A stretch of 64,000 bases of DNA from Flavobacteriaceae bacterium (GTDB lineage Bacteria > Bacteroidota > Bacteroidia > Flavobacteriales > Flavobacteriaceae): NCBI GenBank assembly GCA_023264015.1, contig JALQTJ010000001.1:1-64000 (forward strand), read 5' to 3'. Both the position numbers and the translations under genes were made by a program. Positions 49,172-59,068 of this stretch are shown here, in pieces; positions within the stretch are counted from its first letter, which is position 1; each line of letters opens with the position of its first letter. Under the pieces are notes generated by a model. The model saw nothing but the letters and a program-made list of their open reading frames with translations, was not told where the DNA came from and searched no databases.

Positions 49172-50280
49172 TAAGGTTGAACCCCATCAATCTGAAGCCC
49201 ATAACCGCTTAGTCCAACACGGTGTATAGGTGAGGAGTTTGACATTAATTGCAGTGACACCAAATTGAGGTCGTGCAAGATTTGCGCTCCAATACCAAAG
49301 TCTTTGTCGTCCATATTTCTGACCTCTTCTTCTTTGTTCGATCCAATGAGCTCTTGAATATGGTATTGAAAATCTGAGGCGTTGGACTGTTTATTGATAA
49401 AGAGCAATGCCACCTTATCTGCTTCAGCGGCGAGCTTAAAGATCCGCTCTAGACTCTTGTTTTGGTCTCCTTTTAAGAACGAAACAAAAGACATGGCGCT
49501 GTCGTAGGGCTGGATTCGGGTAAGGACAGTTTCTCCTCTTTTCCAAATCCCTCTTGTCAGTGCGACGTGAATAGCGTTGTTGGTGGTTTGTCTATAGGTG
49601 GTCAATGTATATCTACCGTAAATCGTATCGATATCCTTGGTAAAAACACGTTCGATGAGACTGTCGTTCATCATGCGGTACGCCACAAGATCTTCAATAC
49701 TGATCATCTTTAGATTGAATTGATCTCGCACTTTCAGTAGGTCGTCAAATCGAGCCATACTTCCATCCTCATTCATGATTTCAACGATTACACCAGCAGG
49801 AGAAAGTCCTGCTAGCTTTGCCATGTCAATAGCTGCCTCAGTATGACCAGTTCTTCGTAGCACGCCTCCTTCTTTTGCAATCAAAGGAAAAATATGACCC
49901 GGCCGTGTAAGATCCTCTGGTTTTGTTTCATTTTGAGTGAGTGCCATGATCGTCTTTGATCGGTCACTAGCTGATATACCAGTGGTTACACCATTTCCTT
50001 TGAGGTCTACGGAAACTGTGAATGCGGTTTTCATTGGGTCAGTGTTGTCATTGACCATTTTAGAAAGACCGAGTTGTTCACACCTCTTTCCGGTAAGAGG
50101 TGCACAGATAAGGCCTCGTCCGTATTTGGACATAAAATTAATAGCCTCAGGGGTGACCTTTTCTGCAGCCATTACAAAGTCACCTTCGTTCTCACGATTC
50201 TCATCGTCAACAACGATTATGATTTCACCATTTTTAATGGCATCTATGGCTGAACGTATGCTATCTAAGCTAGAATTCAT
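49168..50280 (-). CDS. ribB: 3,4-dihydroxy-2-butanone-4-phosphate synthase with degenerate GTP cyclohydrolase II domain
   Basis: RibB supplies the four-carbon unit for riboflavin. The N-terminal 200 residues hold a complete DHBP synthase: DDENRENEGD (25-34), YGRGLICAP, DRSKTIMAL, and HRTGHTEAA. The C-terminal 165 residues follow the RibA fold outline (YGRYTLTTYRQ, KDFGIGAQILHDL, YGL) but have no zinc-binding cysteines where GTP cyclohydrolase II needs three, so that half is probably inactive. ribD is at 7.8 kb. It starts 3 bp after the LptF/G gene in the ftsK-lolA-lptF/G-ribB operon. Confidence 0.93.
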   Translation of the reverse strand: MNSSLDSIRSAIDAIKNGEIIIVVDDENRENEGDFVMAAEKVTPEAINFMSKYGRGLICAPLTGKRCEQLGLSKMVNDNTDPMKTAFTVSVDLKGNGVTTGISASDRSKTIMALTQNETKPEDLTRPGHIFPLIAKEGGVLRRTGHTEAAIDMAKLAGLSPAGVIVEIMNEDGSMARFDDLLKVRDQFNLKMISIEDLVAYRMMNDSLIERVFTKDIDTIYGRYTLTTYRQTTNNAIHVALTRGIWKRGETVLTRIQPYDSAMSFVSFLKGDQNKSLERIFKLAAEADKVALLFINKQSNASDFQYHIQELIGSNKEEEVRNMDDKDFGIGAQILHDLNLVSLQLMSNSSPIHRVGLSGYGLQIDGVQPY

Positions 50281-50283
50281 TAG

Positions 50284-51780
50284 TTATCGTCTTTTTCTAA
50301 GCAATTCCCAGAGGTATTTAAAACTTAAAGAACCTCCTTTGATTCCTCTGTCGAGTACTGCCATCCGTGTGACATAAATACTAACAGGAAGCATGACAAA
50401 GGTAGAAAACCAGGCTCCGATAATAGGATGGATATTTCCTCTTTTTGCATAATTCTCTGCAAAGACGCCTAAGAAGTAATAACCCAAGAATAACACAATG
50501 GCAATCACCATAGGTAGGCCGAGACCTCCTTTTCGAATGAGCGCTCCAATAGGGGCCCCCACAAAAAACAGAAGGATGCATGAAAGGGCTAGAGCAAACT
50601 TTTTATGAAGAGATATGATATGGCGGTTATAGAATTCAAAGCGCTTTCCCATTTCTGTGGATTTGGTCGAGGCTATGATTCTAAGGTTATCTAATTGATT
50701 GGTTGCTGATCTAATAGCACTTGAGCGTTGATAGGTAGGTAGTACAGAGAGGAGTTCTGCCTGCTCATATTTTTTAAAAAATAAAGAATCACGATCAGCT
50801 ACAGGGAGGTATTGTGAGATCCATTCTTCGTGGTAAGCGACCTTGTCATCTTCTTCTGTACGCTCTTTTAGTCTAAATGTGGCCGCCATGCGCCTCATGG
50901 TAGATTCAGAATACTGGACGAGCTGTTCTTTCGTATCTGTTTCTAAAGAGTCGATGTCCTTTAACAATTGCCGGGTGGGCTTCATTTTGTCAGTTGTAAT
51001 AGAAGATTGCTCTTCAAGATCAATTTCATTTAGGCTTGAGAGATCAATGAACTTGATATAGGTGTCAAACGACGCTCTTGCAAAGGGTTGTTTTTTGATG
51101 TCTTCGGGTTTCTTTAACAGTATATCTTCATAGTAGTATCCGTTGTACAATACGAGCTTTAAAAGTTCAGACTCTTTACTACTTATGAATTCACCCTCTT
51201 TGGCACTAATCACTACTGTGTTTTGTTGATTCGCCGCCTTCTGATGAATAAGAACGTCTCTAAGATAACGATCGTTTTCACCGTATTTCTCGCGTACCTT
51301 CATGTTCATATTCGTTCCTTCAATGTCGGTGAAAATTCCCTCGACTAAAGCCGCTGAGGGCTTTACTTTAGCAATATTTCGTCTGAGATTAAAAATTTTC
51401 TGCTCGGCAGCAGGGATCAAATTATTTGAGACAAAAAACGCAGCTATTCCCAGTAAAATCGAAAACACGAGGGTGCTTCGCATTGCTCTTAAAAAAGAGA
51501 TTCCGGATGCTTTAATGGCAGCAAACTCGTAATGTTCAGCAAATGAACCATAGGTTAGAATAGAGGTAACTAAAACCGCCAATGGTAGCACATCGTCAAT
51601 GATGGTTGGCATGTAATACAGTAGAAATTTCCCTATGATTTCTAGGTCTAGATCCTTTCCTGCGAGTTCGTCTATAAAAAGCCAGATCGCTTGAAATATG
51701 AAAATAAAGAGTACGATGAGAAAAACACTAAAGAAGGTGCGAACGAATTGGGTGAGTAGGTATCGGTCTAAAATCCGCAT
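50284..51780 (-). CDS. LptF/LptG-family permease
   Basis: LptF and LptG are the inner-membrane parts of the LPS export ABC transporter. The 498-residue protein has the N-terminal ILDRYLLTQFVRTF start and three membrane segments (about 10-35, 60-80, 100-120), a long periplasmic jellyroll-like middle (about 130-380) and three C-terminal segments (about 390-480) with GAPIGALIRKGGLG. It is longer than the usual 360 residues because of the middle part, which has a charged insertion near 270-350. LptF and LptG cannot be separated. It follows lolA by 6 bp. Confidence 0.9.
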   Translation of the reverse strand: MRILDRYLLTQFVRTFFSVFLIVLFIFIFQAIWLFIDELAGKDLDLEIIGKFLLYYMPTIIDDVLPLAVLVTSILTYGSFAEHYEFAAIKASGISFLRAMRSTLVFSILLGIAAFFVSNNLIPAAEQKIFNLRRNIAKVKPSAALVEGIFTDIEGTNMNMKVREKYGENDRYLRDVLIHQKAANQQNTVVISAKEGEFISSKESELLKLVLYNGYYYEDILLKKPEDIKKQPFARASFDTYIKFIDLSSLNEIDLEEQSSITTDKMKPTRQLLKDIDSLETDTKEQLVQYSESTMRRMAATFRLKERTEEDDKVAYHEEWISQYLPVADRDSLFFKKYEQAELLSVLPTYQRSSAIRSATNQLDNLRIIASTKSTEMGKRFEFYNRHIISLHKKFALALSCILLFFVGAPIGALIRKGGLGLPMVIAIVLFLGYYFLGVFAENYAKRGNIHPIIGAWFSTFVMLPVSIYVTRMAVLDRGIKGGSLSFKYLWELLRKRR

Positions 51781-51786
51781 CTTTTC

Positions 51787-52440
51787 TTATTCGATAATGT
51801 AATATCCTTGGCTTTCGTATGCTGACTTGTCGAAAACAAATAGATTCTGGTCTACGGATGAGTTGGTGTCGTATTCAGTTACCGTGATGGTAGTCTGGGT
51901 TTGGTTAAAGCCTATTTGTACTAATGTATTTATGCGGTAATTGAGGGTGTCAATTTTAGCGATCACTTTTTCAATCTCCGCTTCTGAATCAATAGGGTAT
52001 AAGATCACCTCAGCTTCATTTTCAGACCATTCAACACCTTCTTCAATGCGGTACCCCTCCTTGTAGAACGAAAAGAGTTCAGACGGATTGATTTGACCCG
52101 TTTCATCTGTTTGCGAAGCTTGAGTGATGACAACTTCTTGATTTTCAGGAATGATGCTATAGGTTGTGGCTCCGTCAAAGAGTTGAGTGCTACCAAAGAG
52201 CTCTAATCTGTATTTTGAACCTGAGATGTACACCTTTCCGGGGGTACTTTGTTGTATGTCAGCCTCTTTATTTTCTAATACATATTCGAATTCTAGCGTG
52301 ACATGGTCGAAACGAGACATGCTGCTGTATACGCTATCAAGTAATGCTTCGGCCTTAAGGCTCGAACTTTGTGCACTTACATTTGAAAGGGTCAAAGTCA
52401 ATAGTGCTCCTAGTACACTAGTAAATGAAGTCAGTTTCAT
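51787..52440 (-). CDS. lolA: outer-membrane lipoprotein carrier LolA-like protein
   Basis: LolA ferries lipoproteins through the periplasm to the outer membrane. The 217-residue product has a signal peptide (about 1-23, ending SNVSAQ) and a LolA-like half-barrel: EALLDSVYSSMSRFDHVTLEF, GKVYISGSKYRLEL, TYSIIPENQEVVI and a C-terminal FVFDKSAY. ATG 52440 lies 1 nt after the ftsK stop and directly before the signal peptide; the longer frame starts inside ftsK and is rejected. Placement with ftsK and LptF/G is usual in Flavobacteriia. Confidence 0.88.
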   Translation of the reverse strand: MKLTSFTSVLGALLTLTLSNVSAQSSSLKAEALLDSVYSSMSRFDHVTLEFEYVLENKEADIQQSTPGKVYISGSKYRLELFGSTQLFDGATTYSIIPENQEVVITQASQTDETGQINPSELFSFYKEGYRIEEGVEWSENEAEVILYPIDSEAEIEKVIAKIDTLNYRINTLVQIGFNQTQTTITVTEYDTNSSVDQNLFVFDKSAYESQGYYIIE

Positions 52441-52441
52441 A

Positions 52442-54778
52442 TTAAGATTCTGTGTCAAAAAAAGATTGTAGACTGGTGAGATCTTTAAATAATACCTGCC
52501 TAGCGCGTGAACCCTCAAAGGGTCCTACAATTCCGGCAGCTTCAAGTTGATCAATGATTCTGCCTGCTCGATTATAGCCGATCTTCATTTTGCGCTGAAT
52601 CAATGAGGTAGATCCCTGCTGAGCTCCAACAACGATTTCTGCAGCTTCTTTAAATAAAGGATCGCGTTCATCCACAGAATCACTCAGCATTGAAGAGGAT
52701 TCATCTGCCTCGTATTCAGGAAGTAAGTAAGCGTCCGCATAGGCGCGTTGTGAACCAATGTAGTCGGTAATTTTCTCTACCTCTGGAGTGTCGACGAACG
52801 CACACTGCAATCGGATCATTTCATTTCCTTGGGTGTAAAGCATATCACCTCTACCAATAAGTTGATCTGCTCCCGACGCGTCTAGAATGGTTCTTGAGTC
52901 GATCTTTGAAGTTACTCTGAAGGCTAGGCGTGCGGGGAAATTGGCTTTAATAATTCCGGTAATCACGTTTACAGAAGGTCTTTGCGTCGCGATGATTAGG
53001 TGAATCCCAATAGCTCTAGCGAGTTGTGCTAATCGCGCGATTGGAGTTTCAACTTCTTTGCCCGCTGTCATGATCAAATCTGCGAACTCGTCTATCACCA
53101 AAACTAAATACGGTAAAAAGCGATGACCGTCGTTAGGGTTGAGTTTTCGTTTCACAAACTTGGCGTTGTACTCCTTAATATTACGGACCATCGCTGCTTT
53201 AAGTAAATCGTAGCGATCATCCATCTCTAAACAAAGAGAATTCAGCGTGTTAATTACCTTTTTGGTGTCCGTAATAATAGCATCCTCTGAATTGGGGAGT
53301 TTTGCGAGAAAATGACGTTCTATCTTATTGTAAAGCGTCAACTCTACTTTTTTAGGATCGACAAGTACAAATTTAATTTCTGCAGGGTGTTTCTTGTAGA
53401 GCAATGAAGTAAGTACGGCATTAAGCCCCACACTTTTTCCCTGACCAGTAGCCCCAGCCATCAAAAGGTGTGGCATCTTGGCGAGATCAACTACGAAGGT
53501 CTCATTCGAAATTGTTTTACCGAAAGCGATAGGGAGATCGAAGGGGGCTGTGCTGAACTTTTTTGAAGCAATAACCGATCGCATGCTCACAATAGCTGCA
53601 TGTTTATTGGGAACTTCAATACCGATGGTCCCTTTACCAGGTATAGGAGCTATAATACGAATACCAAGGGCCGATAGCGATAGTGCTATATCGTCCTCTA
53701 GATTCTTAATTTTTGAAATGCGAATCCCTGCTTCGGGTACAATCTCATAAAGGGTTACCGTTGGTCCTACCGTAGCAGATATGCGCTCAATAGCGATATT
53801 GTAGTTATTTAGGGTGTCTACAATTCTATTCTTATTGGCCTCAAGCTCTTCTTTGTCAATCTCTATTTGCGATTGGTCTCCTCCATGCTTGTCTAATAAG
53901 TCAATATGAGGCGCTTGGTATTTACTCAGTTCAAGAGTAGGATCAAATTCTCCAAAGTCTTCAACGAGTTGCTTTGATTTCTTTTCAAATTCGTCCTCTT
54001 CTGACGCATTAATTTCCAAGGCTACTTCTTCAATTGAAGGTTTATCAGATGTGTCAGGTTTTGGGGTGACCTCGGTTGCAATGGGCTCAAGGATATACTC
54101 TTCTTGGAGAGAAGCTTCTTCATTATCAATCGGCTCAATGGGTTCTTCCCATTCTGAGTCCTCTTCTGTAGAAGTCTCTTTAGGCTTGTTTTGTCTTTTC
54201 AAGGCAGGTAGATTGACTTTTGGCACTGAATATTGAATCCTCGGAAAACTCAGTTGAGGGGTCCACGACCAGGCGACTACGGCGTATACGATGGCCGAAA
54301 ACAATAAAGTAAAAAGTAAGCCTAATCTGCCTATATAGCTGGTAATCAGTTCTCCAACTTCAAAACCAACAACGCCAGAATAAATAGACCCTGCTTCTAA
54401 TATGAGGTAGAGCAAAAAGGTAATCCACAGCATCCAAAATAATGCCGTTGTCCACCAATTCAAAAAACGCTTAAAAGTGAGGGTGTCAAAAAATAGTGTA
54501 AAACCACTAAGCAATAGGGTCAAGGGAATAAGCAAAGCTGAAATACCAAACCCTCTGTAAACCAAAATATAACCGATCTGTACCCCTAGGAGATTTAGTG
54601 TATTTTGAACGGTTTGCGCAGTGTTTGTTGCGGCCTCTATGACACTGAGATCGGTTTTCCAATGCAGCAGAAACGAAACACTTGCGATAAGACTCGCTAA
54701 CCCTATAAAAAAGAGTAAGGCCCCAGAAACGATGCGAAACTTGGCTTTTTTTGCGGTTGATTTTGCTGCTCGACTCAT
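52442..54778 (-). CDS. ftsK: DNA translocase FtsK
   Basis: FtsK pumps DNA at the division septum and helps resolve chromosome dimers. The 778-residue protein has four to five N-terminal membrane segments (about 15-175), an acidic linker (about 195-270), a RecA-like motor with Walker A GATGQGKS (about 441-448), DEFADLIM as Walker B, and a C-terminal gamma winged-helix domain (about 715-778) containing RKMKIGYNRAGRIIDQLE. It heads the operon with lolA, LptF/G and ribB. Identification is secure. Confidence 0.95.
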   Translation of the reverse strand: MSRAAKSTAKKAKFRIVSGALLFFIGLASLIASVSFLLHWKTDLSVIEAATNTAQTVQNTLNLLGVQIGYILVYRGFGISALLIPLTLLLSGFTLFFDTLTFKRFLNWWTTALFWMLWITFLLYLILEAGSIYSGVVGFEVGELITSYIGRLGLLFTLLFSAIVYAVVAWSWTPQLSFPRIQYSVPKVNLPALKRQNKPKETSTEEDSEWEEPIEPIDNEEASLQEEYILEPIATEVTPKPDTSDKPSIEEVALEINASEEDEFEKKSKQLVEDFGEFDPTLELSKYQAPHIDLLDKHGGDQSQIEIDKEELEANKNRIVDTLNNYNIAIERISATVGPTVTLYEIVPEAGIRISKIKNLEDDIALSLSALGIRIIAPIPGKGTIGIEVPNKHAAIVSMRSVIASKKFSTAPFDLPIAFGKTISNETFVVDLAKMPHLLMAGATGQGKSVGLNAVLTSLLYKKHPAEIKFVLVDPKKVELTLYNKIERHFLAKLPNSEDAIITDTKKVINTLNSLCLEMDDRYDLLKAAMVRNIKEYNAKFVKRKLNPNDGHRFLPYLVLVIDEFADLIMTAGKEVETPIARLAQLARAIGIHLIIATQRPSVNVITGIIKANFPARLAFRVTSKIDSRTILDASGADQLIGRGDMLYTQGNEMIRLQCAFVDTPEVEKITDYIGSQRAYADAYLLPEYEADESSSMLSDSVDERDPLFKEAAEIVVGAQQGSTSLIQRKMKIGYNRAGRIIDQLEAAGIVGPFEGSRARQVLFKDLTSLQSFFDTES

Positions 54779-54829
54779 GAAGGTCTAAATTACGACAATT
54801 CCTTACTGCGTGTAGGGATAAGTGCAGAC

Positions 54830-56269
54830 TTAGGTGGTGGGAATTAATTTTCGAATTTTAAGCGATAAGGCAGCAAATAATAAGGTCATAAACGGGCTTA
54901 CGTAATTGAAGACCGCATAAGCGAAATATTCGAAGACTGAAACGCCTAAAACACTGCTGTGGTATGCTCCGCAGGTATTCCAAGGAACAAGTACTGAAGT
55001 AACCGTCCCTGAATCTTCAATAGTTCGGCTAAGATTCTCGGGGGCAAGCCCTTTTTGCTCGTAGGCCTTTGCGAACATTTTGCCAGGAACGACGATCGCT
55101 AGGTACTGATCTGAGGCTGTTACATTTAAGGCCAAACAACTTCCTACCGTATTGGCCACGAGTCCAAAAGTTGATTTTGAAAGTTTAAGTAAGGCCGCCG
55201 TGATTTTTGAAAGTGCTCCTATAGATTCCATGACACCTCCAAAAACCATTGCACAGATGATCAGCCATATCGTTCCTAACATTCCTGCCATTCCTCCTGA
55301 AGTGAACAGATCATTGAGTACAGTGTTCGAGCTCTCTACGGCAAGATCAACGGTGATAGCGTTTAACAAAGTGATGTAAACCGATTCGAAATTTAGTTCG
55401 GTACTTCCGCTTAAGGAGCGAATGAGATCAGGTTGAAAAAATAAGGCGGCAAGTGCTCCTCCTAATGTTCCAATAAGTAGAGCAGCCAATGGGGGAGTTT
55501 TACGAACAATTAAAGCGATTACAAGGACAGGAACGCTGAAGAGCCATGGGCTTATTGAAAAGGATTCGGTAATAGCGTTGAGAAGGCTTGCTGTTTCAAC
55601 TGCAGCAGCAGGTTCTACAGTAGCACTTAAAATACCAAAAACAATAAGCGTTATCACCAGGGTAGGAACGGTGGTGTAAAGCATATAGCGTATATGGGTG
55701 AATAAATCGGTCCCAGCCATCGCTGCTGCCAGGTTGGTGGTATCACTCAAAGGAGACATTTTATCTCCAAAATAGGCTCCTGAGAGAATAGCACCTGCGG
55801 TCATCCCCATAGGTATGCCCATCGCGTTTCCCACACCAACCAAGGCAATCCCTACGGTAGCCGAGGTGGTCCATGAGCTTCCTGTAGCTACCGAAATCAG
55901 TGCACAAACCAAAACACTAACTAAAAGAAAAATACTCGGGTTTAAAAGCTGAATACCATAGTAAATCATAGTAGGTATAATACCGCTTAACAACCAGGTT
56001 CCAGAAAGAGCTCCCACCATAAGAAGAATAAGTAAGGCAGAAGAGGTTGATTTCAAGTTGTCTGCCACAGCATTCATCATTTCCTCGTATGAAACCCCTT
56101 TGACGAATCCGACGATAGCGGCGACCGCTCCACCTAATAAGAGTACAAATTGATTGGATCCGTCGAGACTGGCATCCTTGAAATAAAAGACGTTGATCGC
56201 AAGCATCACGATTAACGCAATCAACGGAAAAAGGGCCTCACTTAGACGGATAGATCGAGAAGAACTCAT
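54830..56269 (-). CDS. nhaC: Na+/H+ antiporter NhaC family protein
   Basis: The 479-residue protein has about 11-12 hydrophobic segments. NhaC features include TGSSWTTSATVGIALVG (about 130-146), GAILSGAYFGDKMSPLSDTTNLAA (in two parts, about 160-183) and NTCGAYHS near the C-terminus. The family exchanges sodium for protons and also includes malate/lactate antiporters, so the substrate is not certain. It is transcribed alone toward ftsK (51-bp gap) and is divergent from lpd across 133 bp. A sodium antiporter fits a marine lifestyle, but this is only suggestive. Confidence 0.88.
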   Translation of the reverse strand: MSSSRSIRLSEALFPLIALIVMLAINVFYFKDASLDGSNQFVLLLGGAVAAIVGFVKGVSYEEMMNAVADNLKSTSSALLILLMVGALSGTWLLSGIIPTMIYYGIQLLNPSIFLLVSVLVCALISVATGSSWTTSATVGIALVGVGNAMGIPMGMTAGAILSGAYFGDKMSPLSDTTNLAAAMAGTDLFTHIRYMLYTTVPTLVITLIVFGILSATVEPAAAVETASLLNAITESFSISPWLFSVPVLVIALIVRKTPPLAALLIGTLGGALAALFFQPDLIRSLSGSTELNFESVYITLLNAITVDLAVESSNTVLNDLFTSGGMAGMLGTIWLIICAMVFGGVMESIGALSKITAALLKLSKSTFGLVANTVGSCLALNVTASDQYLAIVVPGKMFAKAYEQKGLAPENLSRTIEDSGTVTSVLVPWNTCGAYHSSVLGVSVFEYFAYAVFNYVSPFMTLLFAALSLKIRKLIPTT

Positions 56270-56373
56270 AGGCAGATGATTATCTTGCGATATTACAACA
56301 AATCGCCTGTTTCTGCCAATTTATACTGCATGGCATTAACAAAGATCTACTAGCGTTTACCGTTAAAACGTCT

Positions 56374-56381
56374 TAATTTTG
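56374..56381 (+). promoter_or_regulatory. -7 box TAATTTTG upstream of lpd
   Basis: A perfect TAnnTTTG element lies 21 nt before the lpd ATG in the 133-bp nhaC/lpd divergent region. A TTTA about 18 nt upstream (56356-56359) is a weak -33 candidate. Confidence 0.5.
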
Positions 56382-56402
56382 CAGGACAATTATTGATCCA
56401 CT

Positions 56403-57806
56403 ATGCAAAAGTTTGACGTTATCGTTATCGGTGCCGGACCTGGAGGGTATGTTGCTGCAATTCGTTGCGCACAACTAGGAATGAATACTGCCATTGTTGA
56501 AAAAGAAAGCACTTTAGGAGGTACCTGTTTGAACGTAGGGTGTATTCCTTCAAAGGCTTTGCTCGATTCTTCGCATCACTACGAGGCAATCTTGCACGAC
56601 AGTAAGGCCCACGGTATTGACATCGAAGGTAAGATCTCAGTAGACTTTGAAGCTATGATTGCTCGCAAGCAGTCTGTTGTGGATCAGACCGTTAAGGGAA
56701 TAGATTTCTTAATGGATAAAAACAAGATCACCGTCTTAAAGGGGCTAGGAAGCTTTATAGATGCCCATACACTAAAGATTAGTGGGGCAGAGGGAACTCA
56801 AGAGGTGACTGCAGACAAGTTCATTATCGCTACGGGATCTAAGCCCGGTAGTCTCCAATTCATAGACTTAGATAAAGAACGCATTATTACCTCAACTGAG
56901 GCATTGTCACTCAAAGAGATACCTAGGCATCTTGTGGTAATAGGAGGAGGGGTAATAGGCCTTGAGCTTGGTCAGGTATACCGTAGATTGGGTGCAGAAG
57001 TGAGCGTAGTCGAATACGCTGATCGCATTACACCTTCTATGGATAGCGCACTTTCAAAAGAGCTTATGAAGGTCTTAAAGAAGCAAGGCATTAAATTCTA
57101 CCTTTCTCATGCCGTTCAGAAGGTGGATAGAAAAGGAGAAAGTGTAGTTGTAGAGGCCTTGTCGAAGAAAGAAGAAAAGGTAGTGCTTGAAGGGGACTAC
57201 GCTTTGGTTTCGGTCGGGAGAGTCCCAAATACCGAAGGCTTAGGCCTTGAAAACACCTCTTTGACACTTGATGAACGAGGACGAATCGCAGTAAATGAAC
57301 ATTTGCAAACTGCTGAAAAACACATTTATGCCATTGGTGATGTGATACAAGGAGCCATGCTCGCACACAAGGCTGAAGAAGAGGGTGTGTTTGTAGCCGA
57401 AACACTAGCGGGACAAAAACCTCATATTAACTATAACCTTATACCGTCGGTGGTGTATACTTGGCCAGAAGTGGCTTCGGTAGGTCAGACTGAAGAACAA
57501 CTGAAAGCATCAGGTGTGGCTTACAAATCAGGTTCATTTCCAATGCGTGCATTGGGAAGATCTAGGGCTAGCGGTGATATAGATGGATTCATTAAGATTC
57601 TAGCAGACCAGCAGACCGATGAAGTATTAGGTATACACATGATTGGTGCACGTTGCGCTGATTTAATCGCAGAAGCTGTGACTGCTATGGAATTTAGAGC
57701 TTCAGCTGAAGATATTGCACGCATGTCACACGCGCATCCAACCTATGCAGAAGCCGTTAAAGAAGCTGCCCTTGCGGCTACAGAAAACAGGGCCCTTCAT
57801 GTTTAG
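56403..57806 (+). CDS. lpd: dihydrolipoyl dehydrogenase
   Basis: Lpd is the E3 flavoprotein of pyruvate, 2-oxoglutarate and branched-chain dehydrogenases. The 467-residue protein has the FAD motif IGAGPGGYVAA (9-19), the redox-active pair Cys42 and Cys47 in GGTCLNVGCIPSK, an NAD-binding GGGVIGLELG (about 183-192), AIGDVIQGAMLAHKAE, and the C-terminal catalytic His-Glu pair in HAHPTYAEA. The tilS start codon shares its last base. No E1 or E2 gene is nearby. Identification is secure. Confidence 0.96.
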   Translation: MQKFDVIVIGAGPGGYVAAIRCAQLGMNTAIVEKESTLGGTCLNVGCIPSKALLDSSHHYEAILHDSKAHGIDIEGKISVDFEAMIARKQSVVDQTVKGIDFLMDKNKITVLKGLGSFIDAHTLKISGAEGTQEVTADKFIIATGSKPGSLQFIDLDKERIITSTEALSLKEIPRHLVVIGGGVIGLELGQVYRRLGAEVSVVEYADRITPSMDSALSKELMKVLKKQGIKFYLSHAVQKVDRKGESVVVEALSKKEEKVVLEGDYALVSVGRVPNTEGLGLENTSLTLDERGRIAVNEHLQTAEKHIYAIGDVIQGAMLAHKAEEEGVFVAETLAGQKPHINYNLIPSVVYTWPEVASVGQTEEQLKASGVAYKSGSFPMRALGRSRASGDIDGFIKILADQQTDEVLGIHMIGARCADLIAEAVTAMEFRASAEDIARMSHAHPTYAEAVKEAALAATENRALHV

Positions 57807-59068
57807 TGTCTGAAAAAATCCATATTGAAGAGGCTTTCAACCAGAGCCTAGAATCGTTCCGCTCTAATCACTTTCTTTTAGCTTGCAGTGGCGGAGTTGA
57901 CAGTGTAGTTCTAGCACATCTTTTGCATCGAAATAGCTATTCTTTTGGAATAGCTCATGCAAACTTTCAATTGCGTGATGAAGAGAGTGAATTAGACGCC
58001 ATATTTGTTCAAGACCTGGCAAATGATTTCAACGTTCCGTGTTACAGTAAGGTGTTTGAACTCGATCAGTCAAAGAGCATTCAAGAAGAGGCAAGAAATC
58101 TTCGGTATAACTGGTTTTATTCATTGCTAAAATCGAAGGGATACGACTACGTACTAACAGCGCATCACGAAGATGACAGTATTGAAGGAATGCTCATGAG
58201 TGTTTTTAGTGGTGCTTCTTTGCATCGCTTGAGCGGCATTGATCATAATCAATTCGTGTTGAGACCTCTTAAAGAAGCTACTAAGCGTCAAATCATTGAC
58301 TATGCTCAACGCATCGGTATTAACTATAGATCCGATTCTAGTAATCAAAAAAATGATTATCTCAGAAATTTTGTACGCAATAAAATCCTCAACGATTTAA
58401 ATACAAAACTCTCACATTCAGATGAAAAGCTGCGCTACAGCCTATCTTACTTTAAGCGAACACTAAGGCTTCAGGAGTCGTACAGAAGACTTCTCTTAGA
58501 TGAACTCTGGTCTCAAGGTGAAGATTGGGAGGCTTTTACTATTGATGCGCTCAAAGCAAATGAGAATAGTTCAGATGTACTCCAGCTGCTTTTTGAACCT
58601 TATGGGTTTAAGGATTTTCGAGCACTTAGTCACTTGCTGGATGCTGAAAATGGTAAAGAGGTGAGTTCTTTGTCGCATAGGATTTATAGATTTGACCATC
58701 ACTTGTTACTGACTCCTCTTACTTCTTTGAAGATTCGCTACCAGTTTTCTTTTGATGATCCTCGTAAAAGAGATAAGACGCTCAAAGCTTCAGTTGCCGA
58801 GATCAATGTTCATCCAGAAGCCAAGCTGTCGGAAATTGAAGTGAGAAAGTGGAATACTTCAGATAAAGTGCTATTGAAGCATCAAAAATCCCCTAAAAAG
58901 CTTTCCAAGGTTTTAAGAGATATGAAGCTCAATCCTATTGTAAAAGAAAGACTTCAGGTGGTATGCCACAAAAACCAAATTCTTCGTTGCCTGACCTTCT
59001 CGACTATTGACATTCAATTAGAGGTTAATTTTTCATCCCATAAAATCGTGTACGTATGGCGAGAATAG
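57806..59068 (+). CDS. tilS: tRNA(Ile)-lysidine synthase
   Basis: TilS converts C34 of one tRNA-Ile to lysidine so that it reads AUA. The 420-residue protein has the PP-loop SGGVDS (28-33), HANFQLRDEES, AHHEDDSIEG and IDYAQRIGINYRSDSSN, then a C-terminal TilS domain with KWNTSDKVLLKHQKSPKKLSKVLRD (in two parts). The start codon is GTG at 57806, sharing its G with the lpd stop (TAGTG). It overlaps the DsbD-like gene by 13 nt, so all three are coupled. Identification is secure. Confidence 0.94.
   Translation: MSEKIHIEEAFNQSLESFRSNHFLLACSGGVDSVVLAHLLHRNSYSFGIAHANFQLRDEESELDAIFVQDLANDFNVPCYSKVFELDQSKSIQEEARNLRYNWFYSLLKSKGYDYVLTAHHEDDSIEGMLMSVFSGASLHRLSGIDHNQFVLRPLKEATKRQIIDYAQRIGINYRSDSSNQKNDYLRNFVRNKILNDLNTKLSHSDEKLRYSLSYFKRTLRLQESYRRLLLDELWSQGEDWEAFTIDALKANENSSDVLQLLFEPYGFKDFRALSHLLDAENGKEVSSLSHRIYRFDHHLLLTPLTSLKIRYQFSFDDPRKRDKTLKASVAEINVHPEAKLSEIEVRKWNTSDKVLLKHQKSPKKLSKVLRDMKLNPIVKERLQVVCHKNQILRCLTFSTIDIQLEVNFSSHKIVYVWRE

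Noticed and set aside
52441-52518. Longer start for lolA
   Set aside because: It would overlap the end of ftsK by about 77 nt and bury the signal peptide; ATG 52440 gives a proper signal sequence.
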